Assembly (NCBI GenBank): GCA_018436785.1
Contig: JAHDKR010000022.1
Location: forward strand, 1-38,658
Origin: Synergistaceae bacterium
GTDB taxonomy: Bacteria > Synergistota > Synergistia > Synergistales > Aminobacteriaceae
Length of the DNA stretch: 38,658 nt
Direction: 5' to 3'
The position numbers and the translations under genes were made by a program. The first letter of the stretch is position 1, and each line of letters opens with the position of its first letter. Below, piece by piece: positions 25,572-34,145 of the stretch. A model generated the notes under the pieces. It did not search any database, was not told where the DNA came from, and saw only the letters and a program-made list of their open reading frames with translations.

Positions 25572-26918
25572 GTGGATCTTGGACATTTGATACCGCGAAG
25601 CTTCAAGGGAAACCTCAGAACGGCCGTCCGGGGAGAGGGCGTCTACATCTACGACGAGGATGGAAACGCCTACATGGACGGGTGCTGCGGCGCATTGCTC
25701 TCAAGCATAGGGCACGGCGTGAAGGAGATAGCCGACGCCATCCATCAGCAGCTTCTTACGATGGAGTTCGCCCACCCGTCGCGCTGGAACAACAAGGTCT
25801 CCGTCGAGGCGGCGGAGGAGATTACCTCCCTGACGCAGGAAGGTCTTGACTATGTCTGGCTCGTCAGCGGCGGCAGCGAGGCCATCGAGTCGGCGATGAA
25901 GATTGCGCGGCAGTATTTCGTCGAACGCGACGGCGACGGTTCCGGCAAGTACGTGATGATCGCCCGCTGGAACTCCTACCACGGAAGTACCGTCGGGACG
26001 ATGGGGCTCGCCGGCAGCATGGGCCGCCGGCGCACGTTCGCACCGCTCTTCATGGAGGGGCCGAAGATTCAGGCGCACTACTGCTACCGCTGCCCGCACA
26101 ACCTGAAGTACCCTGAGTGCAACGTGGCCTGCGCCCGCGCTCTCGAAGGCGAGATCCTGCGCATCGGCCCGGCCTCGGTGGCGGCCTTCTTTGCCGAGCC
26201 CATCGTGGGGTCCACCGTCGGCGCTCTGCATCCGCCGAAGGAGTACTGGCCCATCGTCCGCGAGATCTGCTCCAAGTACGACGTCCTGCTTGTCGCCGAC
26301 GAGATCATGACCGGCATGGGACGATCGGGCAAGCCTTTCTGTACGCAGCACTGGAACGTGACGCCGGATATCATCTGTTCCGCCAAGGCGCTCGCCGGTG
26401 GATACTCGCCGGTGGGGGCGATGATCGTCAAGAAAGAGATCGCCGAAACGATCCGAGACGGAAGCGGCGCCTTCCAGCACGGCCACACCTACAACGGAAA
26501 TCCGGTGACCGCCGCCGCTGTGACGGCGACCATCCGCTACATGAAAAAGAACAACGTCTTCGAGAACGCCGCCGCGATGGGCGCGCGGTTTGATGAGAAA
26601 ATCCCCGCGCTGAACGAGATTCCCATCGTCGGCGAAGTGCGGGGCATCGGGATGATGCGCGGCGTCGAGATCGTCGCGGACCGGAAGACGAAGGCGCCGT
26701 TCTCGCCGTCCGTGAAGGCGGCCGCCCTCGTCACCGAGGAGTGCATGAAGCGCGGTCTTGTGGTGTACCCGGGAACGGGACAGATCGGCGGCGTGGCGGG
26801 GGATCAGTTCCTCTTCGCTCCTCCCCTGGTCGCGACGAAAGAGGAAATGGATATGATGACAGATCGCCTCGAAGCAGGTTTGAAGGCTGCCGCGGAGGCG
26901 CTCAAAGGGAAGGGGTAG
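25572..26918 (+). CDS. Class III PLP-dependent aminotransferase
   Basis: A 448-residue aminotransferase of the omega/beta-amino acid group. Features are GVYIYDEDGNAYMDGCCG at the N-terminus, VSGGSEAIESAMKIARQY at the cofactor site, WNSYHGSTVG, the cysteine-rich CYRCPHNLKYPECNVAC loop found in a subset of the class, ADEIMTGMGRSGKPF with the ring-binding Asp, and the Schiff-base lysine K272 in SAKALAGGYSP. GTG at 25572 is taken as start: AAAGGAG lies ten bases upstream and homology begins there; a TTG at 25512 is in frame but lacks a site. It leads the TRAP/CoA-transferase/thiolase genes. Class III enzymes often use amino groups away from the carboxylate, consistent with a 3- or omega-amino acid substrate. 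Confidence 0.9.
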   Translation: MDLGHLIPRSFKGNLRTAVRGEGVYIYDEDGNAYMDGCCGALLSSIGHGVKEIADAIHQQLLTMEFAHPSRWNNKVSVEAAEEITSLTQEGLDYVWLVSGGSEAIESAMKIARQYFVERDGDGSGKYVMIARWNSYHGSTVGTMGLAGSMGRRRTFAPLFMEGPKIQAHYCYRCPHNLKYPECNVACARALEGEILRIGPASVAAFFAEPIVGSTVGALHPPKEYWPIVREICSKYDVLLVADEIMTGMGRSGKPFCTQHWNVTPDIICSAKALAGGYSPVGAMIVKKEIAETIRDGSGAFQHGHTYNGNPVTAAAVTATIRYMKKNNVFENAAAMGARFDEKIPALNEIPIVGEVRGIGMMRGVEIVADRKTKAPFSPSVKAAALVTEECMKRGLVVYPGTGQIGGVAGDQFLFAPPLVATKEEMDMMTDRLEAGLKAAAEALKGKG

Positions 26919-26961
26919 GAAACGCCCCTTTATCTTGCACCAAAAAAGGAGGAAATTGTTC

Positions 26962-27912
26962 ATGAAGAAGGGAATTCTGGCACTTGCGCTCATTGGTATC
27001 ATGGTGTTCGCGTCCACAGGTATGGCCGATACGTTCATCACCATCGGCAGCGGCGGCGTGGGCGGGACGTACTACCCCCTCGGCGGAGCCATGGCCGAGG
27101 TGCTTACCAACGCCGGGATCGGCGTGCGGGCAACATCGCGCTCCACTTCCGCGTCGCGTGAGAACTGCCGCCTTGTGGCGTCGGGGCGCGCGCATATCGG
27201 TATGACCATGGGGTCCGCGCTCTACCAGGCGATCACCGGCACGGAGGCTTTCGAGCCGGACGGCAAGCTCCCCCTGCAGATTCTCATGAGCATGTACCCC
27301 GCGCCGCAGCACCTGGTAACAGTCAAGGGAAGCGGCATCACCAAGCTTGAGGACATCAAGGGCAAGAGAGTGTCCGTCGGCGCGCCCGGCGGCGGCGACC
27401 AGATTCTGACCAACCTCATTCTCGCGGCGGCGGGAATCGATCCTGAAAAGGATTTTACGAAACAGCAGCTGACTCAGCCTGAAGGCGTCATGGCGCTGAA
27501 GGATGGAAACGTGGATGCGGTCTTCTGGAACTTCGCGGCCCCCGGTTCGGCGGTGCTTGAAGTGGCCGCACAGCGCGACGTGGTGATGATTCCGCTTGAG
27601 GAGGCGCTTGTGCAGAAGATCATCGAGGCGAACCCCTTCCTGATTCCGTACACGATCAAGGCCGGCGTCTACGAGAGCATCAAGGAGGATATCCGGACGA
27701 TCGCCGACAGCAACTACCTCGTGGTGAAGAACGATATGGACGAGGCGCTCTCATACAACCTGGTGAAGACGCTTATCGAAAATAAGGACAAGTTCATGAA
27801 CATCACCACGCAGGCCGCCCACTTCGTCGCCGAAGAGGCGAGCGTCGGTATTACGGAGTTTGCCTCGGGCGCCAAGAAGTATTTCAAAGAACAGGGAATC
27901 GATATGAAATAA
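26962..27912 (+). CDS. TAXI-family TRAP transporter solute-binding protein
   Basis: A 316-residue exported binding protein. MKKGILALALIGIMVFASTG-MAD is the signal peptide, followed by the TAXI hallmark ITIGSGGVGGTYYPLGGAMA and ATSRSTSASRENCRLVASGR. A long C-terminal helix region closes the protein. TAXI proteins feed fused TRAP permeases; known or suspected ligands include glutamate-like and other organic acids. AAGGAGG lies nine bases upstream of the ATG, 43 bases after the aminotransferase. It is full length. Ligand unknown; context points to the amino acid handled by the adjacent aminotransferase. Confidence 0.92.
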   Translation: MKKGILALALIGIMVFASTGMADTFITIGSGGVGGTYYPLGGAMAEVLTNAGIGVRATSRSTSASRENCRLVASGRAHIGMTMGSALYQAITGTEAFEPDGKLPLQILMSMYPAPQHLVTVKGSGITKLEDIKGKRVSVGAPGGGDQILTNLILAAAGIDPEKDFTKQQLTQPEGVMALKDGNVDAVFWNFAAPGSAVLEVAAQRDVVMIPLEEALVQKIIEANPFLIPYTIKAGVYESIKEDIRTIADSNYLVVKNDMDEALSYNLVKTLIENKDKFMNITTQAAHFVAEEASVGITEFASGAKKYFKEQGIDMK

Positions 27913-27941
27913 AGAAGAATAGCACGCGGCAGCAGTTTTTC

Positions 27942-27971
27942 TCCCGGCCGGTCGTTTTCGGTCGGCCGGGA
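27942..27971 (+). promoter_or_regulatory. Intercistronic hairpin after the TAXI binding-protein gene
   Basis: TCCCGGCCGGTCG pairs with CGGTCGGCCGGGA (27942-27954 with 27959-27971) around a TTTT loop, including two G-U pairs. No T run follows. It probably protects the upstream message or lowers permease expression, as with the hairpin after dctP. Confidence 0.6.
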
Positions 27972-28012
27972 ACTTTACAGGTTCTAATTTCACTCCGTCT
28001 GGAGGTTTCTAT

Positions 28013-29968
28013 ATGACGATCGAAAATAATCCGCCCATGGAACAGATTCCTCTGCAGAAAGAAATAATCGAAGGAAGAAAGAGGGAGCTCGAAGGGTGGC
28101 AATACTGGGTGGTGGCGGGCATCGCGCTCGCGGCGTCGCTGTTCCACCTGTACACGGCGGCTTTCGGCCTCCTCTCTGCGATGTATCAGCGTGGCGTCCA
28201 CTGGATGTTCATGGGGAGCCTTATTTTCTTAATCTACCCGGCGACAAAAAATCGTCCGAAGAACAAGATCGATTTCTGGGACTGGATACTGGCCGGTATG
28301 GTAGTCGTCGGCTGCCTGAACATCCTCCTGAACTGGGAGGCGATCGCCATGCGTGAGGGAATGCCCGTCGCTTCCGATATCTACCTGGGAATCATGATGG
28401 TGATTCTGGTCATCGAAGCCGGCCGCCGCGCTATGGGGTGGCCGCTGCCCATCGTGGCGATCATCGCGACGATCTACGCGCTCTTCGGCCCCTACTTCCC
28501 GGGTGTGCTCGGACACGGAGGCTTTCCCTTGGAAGAGCTTGCTCCCTTCCAGTATCTGCGCACCGACGGTATCTTCGGGGTGCCGCTCGGCGTCTCGGCT
28601 TCGTTCATCTTTCTCTTCGTTCTCTTCGGGGCTGTCCTGAGCGTTTCCGGCGCGGGGCAGTTCTTTATTGACCTTTCGCTTGCCCTGACAGGGCGCAGTC
28701 AGGGAGGGCCTGGCAAAGCAGCCGTCGTGGCGAGCGGCCTGATGGGAACGGTTTCCGGAAGCTCCGTTGCAAATGCCGTAACAACAGGCGCCTTCACCAT
28801 TCCGTTGATGAAGGAGGCCGGATACAGCGCGACGTTCTCGGGAGCCGTCGTGGCGGCGTCCTCCACGGGCGGCCAGGTCATGCCGCCGGTCATGGGGGCT
28901 GCGGCGTTTATCATGGCGCAGTTTCTGGGTATTTCCTACTGGGATATCGTCGTTGCTGCTGCGCTTCCCGCAACGCTCTATTTCATCTCCATCATCGCGA
29001 TGGTCCATTTTCGTGCCGGAAGGCGAGGGATCAAGAGTCTCACAGAAGAGACCGCTCCCAAGATGGGGAAGGTGCTGAAGGAAGGGTGGCATCTTCTGCT
29101 GCCGATCATCACCCTCGTCGTCTTTCTCGCATACGGTTATTCCGCGGTGAAAGCGGTCTTCTGGTCGATCATCATCATGGTCGGCGTTTCCTGGCTCGGC
29201 AAGGCGCAGTACCGCATGACGCCGAAGCGTGTTCTCGACGCTCTGATCAGCGGCGGCATGGGGGCGGTGGAAGTCGCGGCCGCGTGCGCATGTTCGGGGC
29301 TTGTCATCGGCGTCATCGGTATCACCGGAGTCGGTCTTGCGTTCTCCTCCTTTGTTATCAGCCTCTCCGGCGGCGTGCTTCCGCTCGCTCTCTTCCTCAC
29401 GATGATCGGCTCGATCATTCTTGGTATGGGCGTTCCCACCACGGCGCAGTACATCATCACATCGACGCTGGCTGCTCCCGCGCTTTTTCAGATGGGCGTT
29501 CCGCTCATGTCGGCGCACCTCTTCTGTCTCTATTTCGGCGTGCTCGCGGATGTAACGCCGCCGGTAGCGCTGGCGACCTACGCCGCTGCCGGAATCGCAA
29601 AGAGCAACGCGATCAAGACCGGATTCACCGCGCTGGTTACGGCAATGGCAGGATTCCTTGTCCCTTACATGTTCGTTTATAATAACCACCTGCTCTTCCA
29701 GGGGAACCTGCTGCAAATCGCGTTCTCCTTCGGAACGGCGCTCATGGCAATCATCGGTCTCGCGGCGGGTGTCCAGGGGTACTACTTCTCGGTCCTCTCA
29801 ATTTTCGAGAGAGTGCTTCTGCTTATTGTTCCCTTCCTGCTCATCGAACCGAATATCATCACAGACGTGATCGGGCTCGTCATTCTTGTGAGCGTCTATC
29901 TACTGCAAAGACGCAAAGCGGCGAAGCACGCGAAAGAAAAAACTGTTTCAGACGCTGCACAATCTTAA
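28013..29968 (+). CDS. TRAP transporter fused permease (DctQ-DctM fusion)
   Basis: A 651-residue integral membrane protein. The first ~190 residues form a DctQ-like part with several segments (WQYWVVAGIALAASLFHLYT onward). The rest is DctM-like, with GRSQGGPGKAAVVASGLMGT, VSGSSVANAVTTGAF, STGGQVMPPVMGAAAF, GMGVPTTAQYI and DVTPPVALATYAAA. This fused form is the standard partner of TAXI binding proteins and is driven by an ion gradient. GGAGGT stands seven bases before the ATG. It lies between the binding-protein gene and the CoA-transferase genes, all in one direction, so import and breakdown are probably coordinated. Confidence 0.94.
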   Translation: MTIENNPPMEQIPLQKEIIEGRKRELEGWQYWVVAGIALAASLFHLYTAAFGLLSAMYQRGVHWMFMGSLIFLIYPATKNRPKNKIDFWDWILAGMVVVGCLNILLNWEAIAMREGMPVASDIYLGIMMVILVIEAGRRAMGWPLPIVAIIATIYALFGPYFPGVLGHGGFPLEELAPFQYLRTDGIFGVPLGVSASFIFLFVLFGAVLSVSGAGQFFIDLSLALTGRSQGGPGKAAVVASGLMGTVSGSSVANAVTTGAFTIPLMKEAGYSATFSGAVVAASSTGGQVMPPVMGAAAFIMAQFLGISYWDIVVAAALPATLYFISIIAMVHFRAGRRGIKSLTEETAPKMGKVLKEGWHLLLPIITLVVFLAYGYSAVKAVFWSIIIMVGVSWLGKAQYRMTPKRVLDALISGGMGAVEVAAACACSGLVIGVIGITGVGLAFSSFVISLSGGVLPLALFLTMIGSIILGMGVPTTAQYIITSTLAAPALFQMGVPLMSAHLFCLYFGVLADVTPPVALATYAAAGIAKSNAIKTGFTALVTAMAGFLVPYMFVYNNHLLFQGNLLQIAFSFGTALMAIIGLAAGVQGYYFSVLSIFERVLLLIVPFLLIEPNIITDVIGLVILVSVYLLQRRKAAKHAKEKTVSDAAQS

Positions 29969-29986
29969 AGGAGGTGTCATCTCTTC

Positions 29987-30694
29987 ATGGCGCATAAGCT
30001 CATCAAGCCCGTCATGTCCGCCGAGGAGGCCGTGACGCACATACAGCCCGGTTCCTCGCTGATGGTGGGAGGATTCAACTATGCGGGGGTTCCCTATACC
30101 CTGATCGACGCGCTCGTGGCGCAGGGGACGGACAACCTGCATCTTATTTCGAACGATACGCTCTACGCCAACGACCGGCACCCGGAAGGAATAGGCCACG
30201 GCAAGCTTGTTGTGAACGGTCAGTGTAGAAAAGTGACCGCGTCGCACGTCGGGCTGAACCGGGAAACGCAGAGACTCTTCAACGAGGGAAAAATGGAGCT
30301 CGAACTGGTTCCGCAGGGGTCTTTCGTGGAACGGATCCGCTGCGGAGGGTTCGGCCTCGGCGGTTTTCTGACGCCGACCGGCGTCGGGACGATTCACGAG
30401 GAGGGGAAGCAGGTCATCGAGGTCGACGGGAAAAAATTTATTCTCGAACTTCCCCTGAAGGCGGACGTGGCGATCATCCGGGGGTACAAGGCGGACCGCT
30501 GGGGAAACCTGACCTATTACGGCACGGGACGGAACTTCAACCCGGCGATGGCCACGGCGGCCGATCTGGTGATCGCGGAGGTCGATATGATCCTGGCTCA
30601 GGGAGATATCGACCCGAACGACGTCGTCACCCCCGGAATGCTCGTCGATATACTCGTTCTGAAAGGAGACGGATACTATGCTTCCCGTACTTGA
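29987..30694 (+). CDS. 3-oxoacid/acetate CoA-transferase, subunit A
   Basis: A 235-residue AtoD/ScoA-type subunit. It shows the glycine-rich GSSLMVGGFNYAGVPYTLID that builds the CoA-binding site, then ELVPQGSFVERIRCGGFGLG, GGFLTPTGVGT and LPLKADVAIIRGYKAD. Together with subunit B it moves CoA between an acyl-CoA and a free acid such as acetoacetate or another 3-oxo acid. AAAGGAGGTG overlaps the permease stop. It overlaps subunit B by 17 bases, so the two are coupled. Acid specificity is not readable, but the adjacent thiolase argues that a 3-oxoacyl-CoA is formed. Confidence 0.92.
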   Translation: MAHKLIKPVMSAEEAVTHIQPGSSLMVGGFNYAGVPYTLIDALVAQGTDNLHLISNDTLYANDRHPEGIGHGKLVVNGQCRKVTASHVGLNRETQRLFNEGKMELELVPQGSFVERIRCGGFGLGGFLTPTGVGTIHEEGKQVIEVDGKKFILELPLKADVAIIRGYKADRWGNLTYYGTGRNFNPAMATAADLVIAEVDMILAQGDIDPNDVVTPGMLVDILVLKGDGYYASRT

Positions 30695-31352
30695 TGAAGA
30701 AGTTGTCCGCCATAGAATAGCACAACGGATCGCGCTCGATTTCGAGGACGGCGCTGTGGTGAACCTCGGCATCGGCATTCCGACGCTGGTTTCAGATTAC
30801 CTTCCCGAGGGTGTGCACGTAATGCTGCAGACGGAGAACGGCGTGATCGGAGCCGGTCCTAAACCGGAGGTGGACGACCTTCGGCTCATCGGCGCGGGGG
30901 GGCGCTGCCTCTCGCTTCTTCCCGGTTCGTCCATCGTTGCCAGTGATATGAGCTTCGGGCTCATCAGGGGAGGTCATCTCGACGCGACGGTGCTCGGCGC
31001 CCTCGAGGTGGACAGTCATTCGAATCTCGCCAACTGGATGATCCCCGGCAAAATGGTTCCCGGCATGGGCGGGGCGATGGATCTGGTGACCGGCGCCAGA
31101 GCGGTGTACGTCGCCACGACGCACTGCGACAAGAAGGGGCGCCCGAAGCTCGTGAAGGAGTGCACTTTGCCGCTTACCGGAGCAAACGTGGTCAGCGTCG
31201 TCGTCACCGAGTTTTGTCTTATACGTAAGATCGACGGGAAGATGGTGCTCTGTGAAATTGCGCCGGAAGTCACTCCCGAGGAGCTGAAGGCGAACACAAC
31301 GATGGAGTACGACGTCGCTCCGGATCTCGCGCCTATGAAGGGCATCGAGTAG
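30678..31352 (+). CDS. 3-oxoacid/acetate CoA-transferase, subunit B
   Basis: A 224-residue AtoA/ScoB-type subunit. The catalytic glutamate is E53 in QTENGVIGAGP, which forms the glutamyl-CoA intermediate. Other family blocks are VNLGIGIPTLVSDYLP, SFGLIRGGHLDATVLGALEV and NWMIPGKMVPGMGGAMDLV. It has its own site AAAGGAGA and starts inside the end of subunit A. The thiolase follows after 25 bases. The active site is intact, so the heteromer should be functional. Confidence 0.93.
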   Translation: MLPVLDEEVVRHRIAQRIALDFEDGAVVNLGIGIPTLVSDYLPEGVHVMLQTENGVIGAGPKPEVDDLRLIGAGGRCLSLLPGSSIVASDMSFGLIRGGHLDATVLGALEVDSHSNLANWMIPGKMVPGMGGAMDLVTGARAVYVATTHCDKKGRPKLVKECTLPLTGANVVSVVVTEFCLIRKIDGKMVLCEIAPEVTPEELKANTTMEYDVAPDLAPMKGIE

Positions 31353-31377
31353 CGAATATGAAAGGACAGGAAGAAAA

Positions 31378-32559
31378 ATGGGCAAACCGGTACTATTAAG
31401 CGCGTGCAGAACGCCCGGCGGGAAATTCGGCGGGGCGCTCAAGGATCTTGCCGCCCCCGACCTGGGAGCGATTGCTCTTGCCGAGGCGGTGAAGCGGTCG
31501 GGCGTATCTCCGGAGGATATCGGCGAGGTCATCATGGGAAACGGCTGGCAGGCGGGCATCGGGGCGAATCCGGCGCGTATCGCGATGTTCCGCGCCGGAC
31601 TCCCTCAGTCCATTCCTGCGTTCACGATCAACAAGCGCTGCGGCTCCAGCCTCAAGACGGCGATGCTCGCTGCGGACAAGATTCGCCTCGGGGACATGGT
31701 CGCCGTGGCTGCGGGCGGTATGGAGAGCGCTTCCAACGTGCCGTACATTCTTCCGGAGGCCCGATGGGGGTACCGGATGGGTGAGAAGAAGGCGCTCGAC
31801 GCGCTCCACAAGGACGGATTCCACTGCCCTCTTTCGGATATGCTCATGGGGGCGACGGCGGAGGTGCTCGTCGAGGAGCGCTCCATCACCAGGGAAGAAC
31901 AGGACGAATACGCGCTCAACAGCCACAGGAAGGCCGTCGCGGCAATAGAGGGCGGTTTTTTTGCCGACGAGATCGTTTCCGTTCCGGTGAAGGACAGGAA
32001 GAAGGGGACCGTCATGGTCGACACCGACGAGATTCCCAGAAGCGATACGTCGATGGAATCGTTGGGGAAGCTGCCCGCGCTCTTCAAAAAGGACGGGACG
32101 ATCACGGCGGGTTCCAGCTCCGCCCTGTGTGACGCCGGAAGCGCGTATATAGTAGCCGACAGCGATTGGGCTGCGGCGAACGGCTTCACACCTTTGGCGG
32201 AGATACTCGGATACGCTTCGGGCGCGCTCGATGCCCTTCATATGGGGCTCGGGCCTGTCGTGGCCATGCCGAAAGCGCTTCAACACGCCGGAATGTCGCT
32301 TGAGGATATGGAGATCATCGAGATCAACGAGGCCTTCTCCGCGCAGATCCTCGCATGCCACAGGGATATGCCGTTCGACATGGAGAAGCTGAATCCCTGC
32401 GGGGGCGCGATCGCGCTCGGTCACCCGATAGGGGCGACCGGAGGAAAGATCCTCGCGACGCTGATCTACTCGCTGAAACGCCAAAAGAAGCAGTTCGGGA
32501 TCGTCAGCGCGTGTATCGGCGGCGGCCAGGGAGTGGCGATGGTGCTTCGGAATCTGTAA
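31378..32559 (+). CDS. Thiolase (acetyl-CoA C-acyltransferase family)
   Basis: A 393-residue thiolase with all catalytic residues: the nucleophile C88 in INKRCGSSLKT, H349 in GGAIALGHPIGATGG and C379 in SACIGGGQGVA. The NEAF motif (EINEAFSA) is present too. Biosynthetic and degradative thiolases share these residues. Context favours breakdown: after CoA transfer the enzyme would split a 3-oxoacyl-CoA with free CoA, giving acetyl-CoA and a shorter acyl-CoA. The nucleophile motif reads RCGSS instead of the more usual xCGSG. It is the last gene before a strong terminator. Confidence 0.93.
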   Translation: MGKPVLLSACRTPGGKFGGALKDLAAPDLGAIALAEAVKRSGVSPEDIGEVIMGNGWQAGIGANPARIAMFRAGLPQSIPAFTINKRCGSSLKTAMLAADKIRLGDMVAVAAGGMESASNVPYILPEARWGYRMGEKKALDALHKDGFHCPLSDMLMGATAEVLVEERSITREEQDEYALNSHRKAVAAIEGGFFADEIVSVPVKDRKKGTVMVDTDEIPRSDTSMESLGKLPALFKKDGTITAGSSSALCDAGSAYIVADSDWAAANGFTPLAEILGYASGALDALHMGLGPVVAMPKALQHAGMSLEDMEIIEINEAFSAQILACHRDMPFDMEKLNPCGGAIALGHPIGATGGKILATLIYSLKRQKKQFGIVSACIGGGQGVAMVLRNL

Positions 32560-32590
32560 GTACGCCAGAGTTCCGGCACTCTTCGAAGAA

Positions 32591-32634
32591 AGCGCGCGGG
32601 CCGTTTGTGTACGCCGGTCCCGCGCGCTTTTTAT
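32591..32634 (+). terminator. Rho-independent terminator of the thiolase operon
   Basis: AGCGCGCGGG (32591-32600) pairs perfectly with CCCGCGCGCT (32619-32628), extended by three pairs past a bulge, and is followed by TTTTATT. Confidence 0.85.
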
Positions 32635-32685
32635 TCCACGCTTCTCGATCGTCGGTACGAGCGGGCGCTTCGGATGCGGAGGCGC

Positions 32686-32714
32686 TTGCAAAAGTTTCGC
32701 GGTTGGGCGATAAT
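32686..32714 (+). promoter_or_regulatory. Promoter of the small charged protein gene
   Basis: TTGCAA (32686-32691), a 17-base spacer and GATAAT (32709-32714). The start codon at 32830 leaves a leader of about 110 bases in which I see no clear structure. Confidence 0.6.
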
Positions 32715-32829
32715 AGAATCGAAAACGCAGTTTTTTCTGTCGTCATCATGAAGAGCCAACAGGGCCCCGGATCCTTTCCGTGGCCTTGTGTATTGTTGCG
32801 CTTTTCATCGTTTGAGAGGGGGGATAGCT

Positions 32830-33075
32830 GTGAGCAGAGCGTTTATTAAAGAGAACGAGGATCAGGAGAGCTACTTGGAATGGCAGAAGCTTCTTCGGGA
32901 CAGGGAAGAGCTGCTGCGTATCCTTGAGAAGAAAAAGAAGTATCTTTTGGAAGATCCTGCCGCCGGGACAATACCCGAAGAGAAGCGCCATGAGATGATA
33001 GCGAAATACGATGAAGAAGCCGAGGAGGTTCGGCGTCTTCTGGATGAGATGCTGGCGGAGACGAAGATACCCTGA
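32830..33075 (+). CDS. Small highly charged helical protein, unrecognised
   Basis: An 81-residue protein from a GTG start preceded by GAGGGGGGAT. It begins VSRAFIKENEDQESYLEWQK, then a long charged helix rich in Glu, Lys and Leu (DREELLRILEKKKKYLLEDP), a short proline/glycine turn, and a second helix ending LLDEMLAETKIP. Two helices joined by a turn suggest a helical hairpin or coiled coil. The SRAFxKE opening recalls the start of GreA-type transcription factors, but the remainder does not let me assign it there. It has its own promoter and terminator, so it is a monocistronic gene. Function unknown. Confidence 0.75.
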   Translation: MSRAFIKENEDQESYLEWQKLLRDREELLRILEKKKKYLLEDPAAGTIPEEKRHEMIAKYDEEAEEVRRLLDEMLAETKIP

Positions 33076-33094
33076 TTTTTCGCCTGAGAGTCGC

Positions 33095-33155
33095 TGCAAA
33101 AAGCCGTCGTAAGACAGGGAAATACATTCTCCCTGATTTACGACGGCTTTTTGCA
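33095..33155. terminator. Long perfect-arm terminator hairpin
   Basis: TGCAAAAAGCCGTCGTAA (33095-33112) pairs without mismatch over 18 bp with 33138-33155; an inner CAGGGA/TCCCTG stem extends it. T5 and A5 tracts in the outer arms allow termination from both sides. It closes the small gene and insulates the DUF362 operon. Confidence 0.85.
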
Positions 33156-33197
33156 CTCTACTCAGGAATGTCGAATAAATGTACATCGCGAACGTGC

Positions 33198-33228
33198 TAT
33201 TATATAACAAGAGCTGTTCGAGGAGGTG
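33198..33228 (+). promoter_or_regulatory. Probable extended -10 promoter and strong ribosome binding site of the DUF362 operon
   Basis: TGC immediately precedes TATTAT (33198-33203), an extended -10, with no clear -35. AGGAGGTG (33221-33228) lies five bases before the ATG at 33234 and fixes that start. Confidence 0.5.
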
Positions 33229-33233
33229 TGAGA

Positions 33234-34145
33234 ATGGACCGGAGAGAGTTTTTGAAGAGGAGCCTTGCTGCGGGGGTAGGAGGCGCGGCGCTGCTGGTTC
33301 CGGGAAGCGTGAAGAGGGTCTTTGCGGACTCTGGAAAGCTGCCCGGACTGGCGGCCGTTCGCGGAGGAGAACCCGGGGAGATGTTCGATCGCGGCATCGC
33401 GGCCCTTGGAGGAATGGAGCGTTTTGTGAAGAAAGGGCAGACCGTTGCGATCAAGCCGAATATGTCCTGGGACGTCGCGCCCGAGCTGGCGGCGAACACG
33501 AACCCGGAGCTCGTCGAGCGCATTGTGGCCCGCTGCCTGGAGGCGGGAGCGTCGAAGGTGTATGCTTTTGATCATACGTGCGACCTGTGGCGGAACTGTT
33601 ACGCGAACAGCGGCATCGAAGCGGCGGTGAAACGGGCCGGCGGCATCGTCTCCCCGGCGGAGTCCGCGAGCTCTTACACGAAGGTCTCCATTCCCGGCGC
33701 GCGGGTCCTCAAGGAGACCTTGATTCACCGTCTGCTTCTCGACTGCGACGTTTTTATCAACGTTCCCGTGCTTAAACATCACGGGGGCGCCGGGATCACG
33801 ATGGGGATGAAAAACCTTATGGGAACGGTATGGAACAGGGGAGAGTTTCACTCGAAGGGGCTGCATCAGTGCATAGCCGATGTGAGCCTTCTCCGCAGGC
33901 CGGACCTTACGGTGATCGACGCGTACAGGATGCTCACGCGGAACGGGCCGCGCGGGACCTCCGCGAGCGACGTGACCGTACTGAAGGCGCAGATCCTCTC
34001 GACGGACATCGTGGCCGGAGACTGCGCCGGGGCGAGGATTTTCGGCCTTGATCCGAAAAATGTCGGCCATATTCGTATGGGAGCGGAGCTCGGCGCGGGG
34101 ACGATGGATCTCGATTCACTCGGCGTAGCGCGCATCGTATTGTGA
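33234..34145 (+). CDS. Tat-exported DUF362 protein
   Basis: A 303-residue protein. The N-terminus MDRREFLKRSLAAGVGGAAL is a textbook twin-arginine signal (RREFLK, then a weakly hydrophobic stretch and a VFADS cleavage region), so it should be folded, probably with a cofactor, before export. The body is DUF362: TVAIKPNMSWDVAPEL, EAGASKVYAFDHTCD, VFINVPVLKHHGGAGITMGM and KNLMGT. DUF362 proteins are uncharacterised and frequently occur with ferredoxin modules. The next gene is an iron-sulfur membrane protein, joined by a TGATG overlap, and tatA-tatC follow. I infer a role in periplasmic electron transfer or redox maturation. Confidence 0.88.
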   Translation: MDRREFLKRSLAAGVGGAALLVPGSVKRVFADSGKLPGLAAVRGGEPGEMFDRGIAALGGMERFVKKGQTVAIKPNMSWDVAPELAANTNPELVERIVARCLEAGASKVYAFDHTCDLWRNCYANSGIEAAVKRAGGIVSPAESASSYTKVSIPGARVLKETLIHRLLLDCDVFINVPVLKHHGGAGITMGMKNLMGTVWNRGEFHSKGLHQCIADVSLLRRPDLTVIDAYRMLTRNGPRGTSASDVTVLKAQILSTDIVAGDCAGARIFGLDPKNVGHIRMGAELGAGTMDLDSLGVARIVL

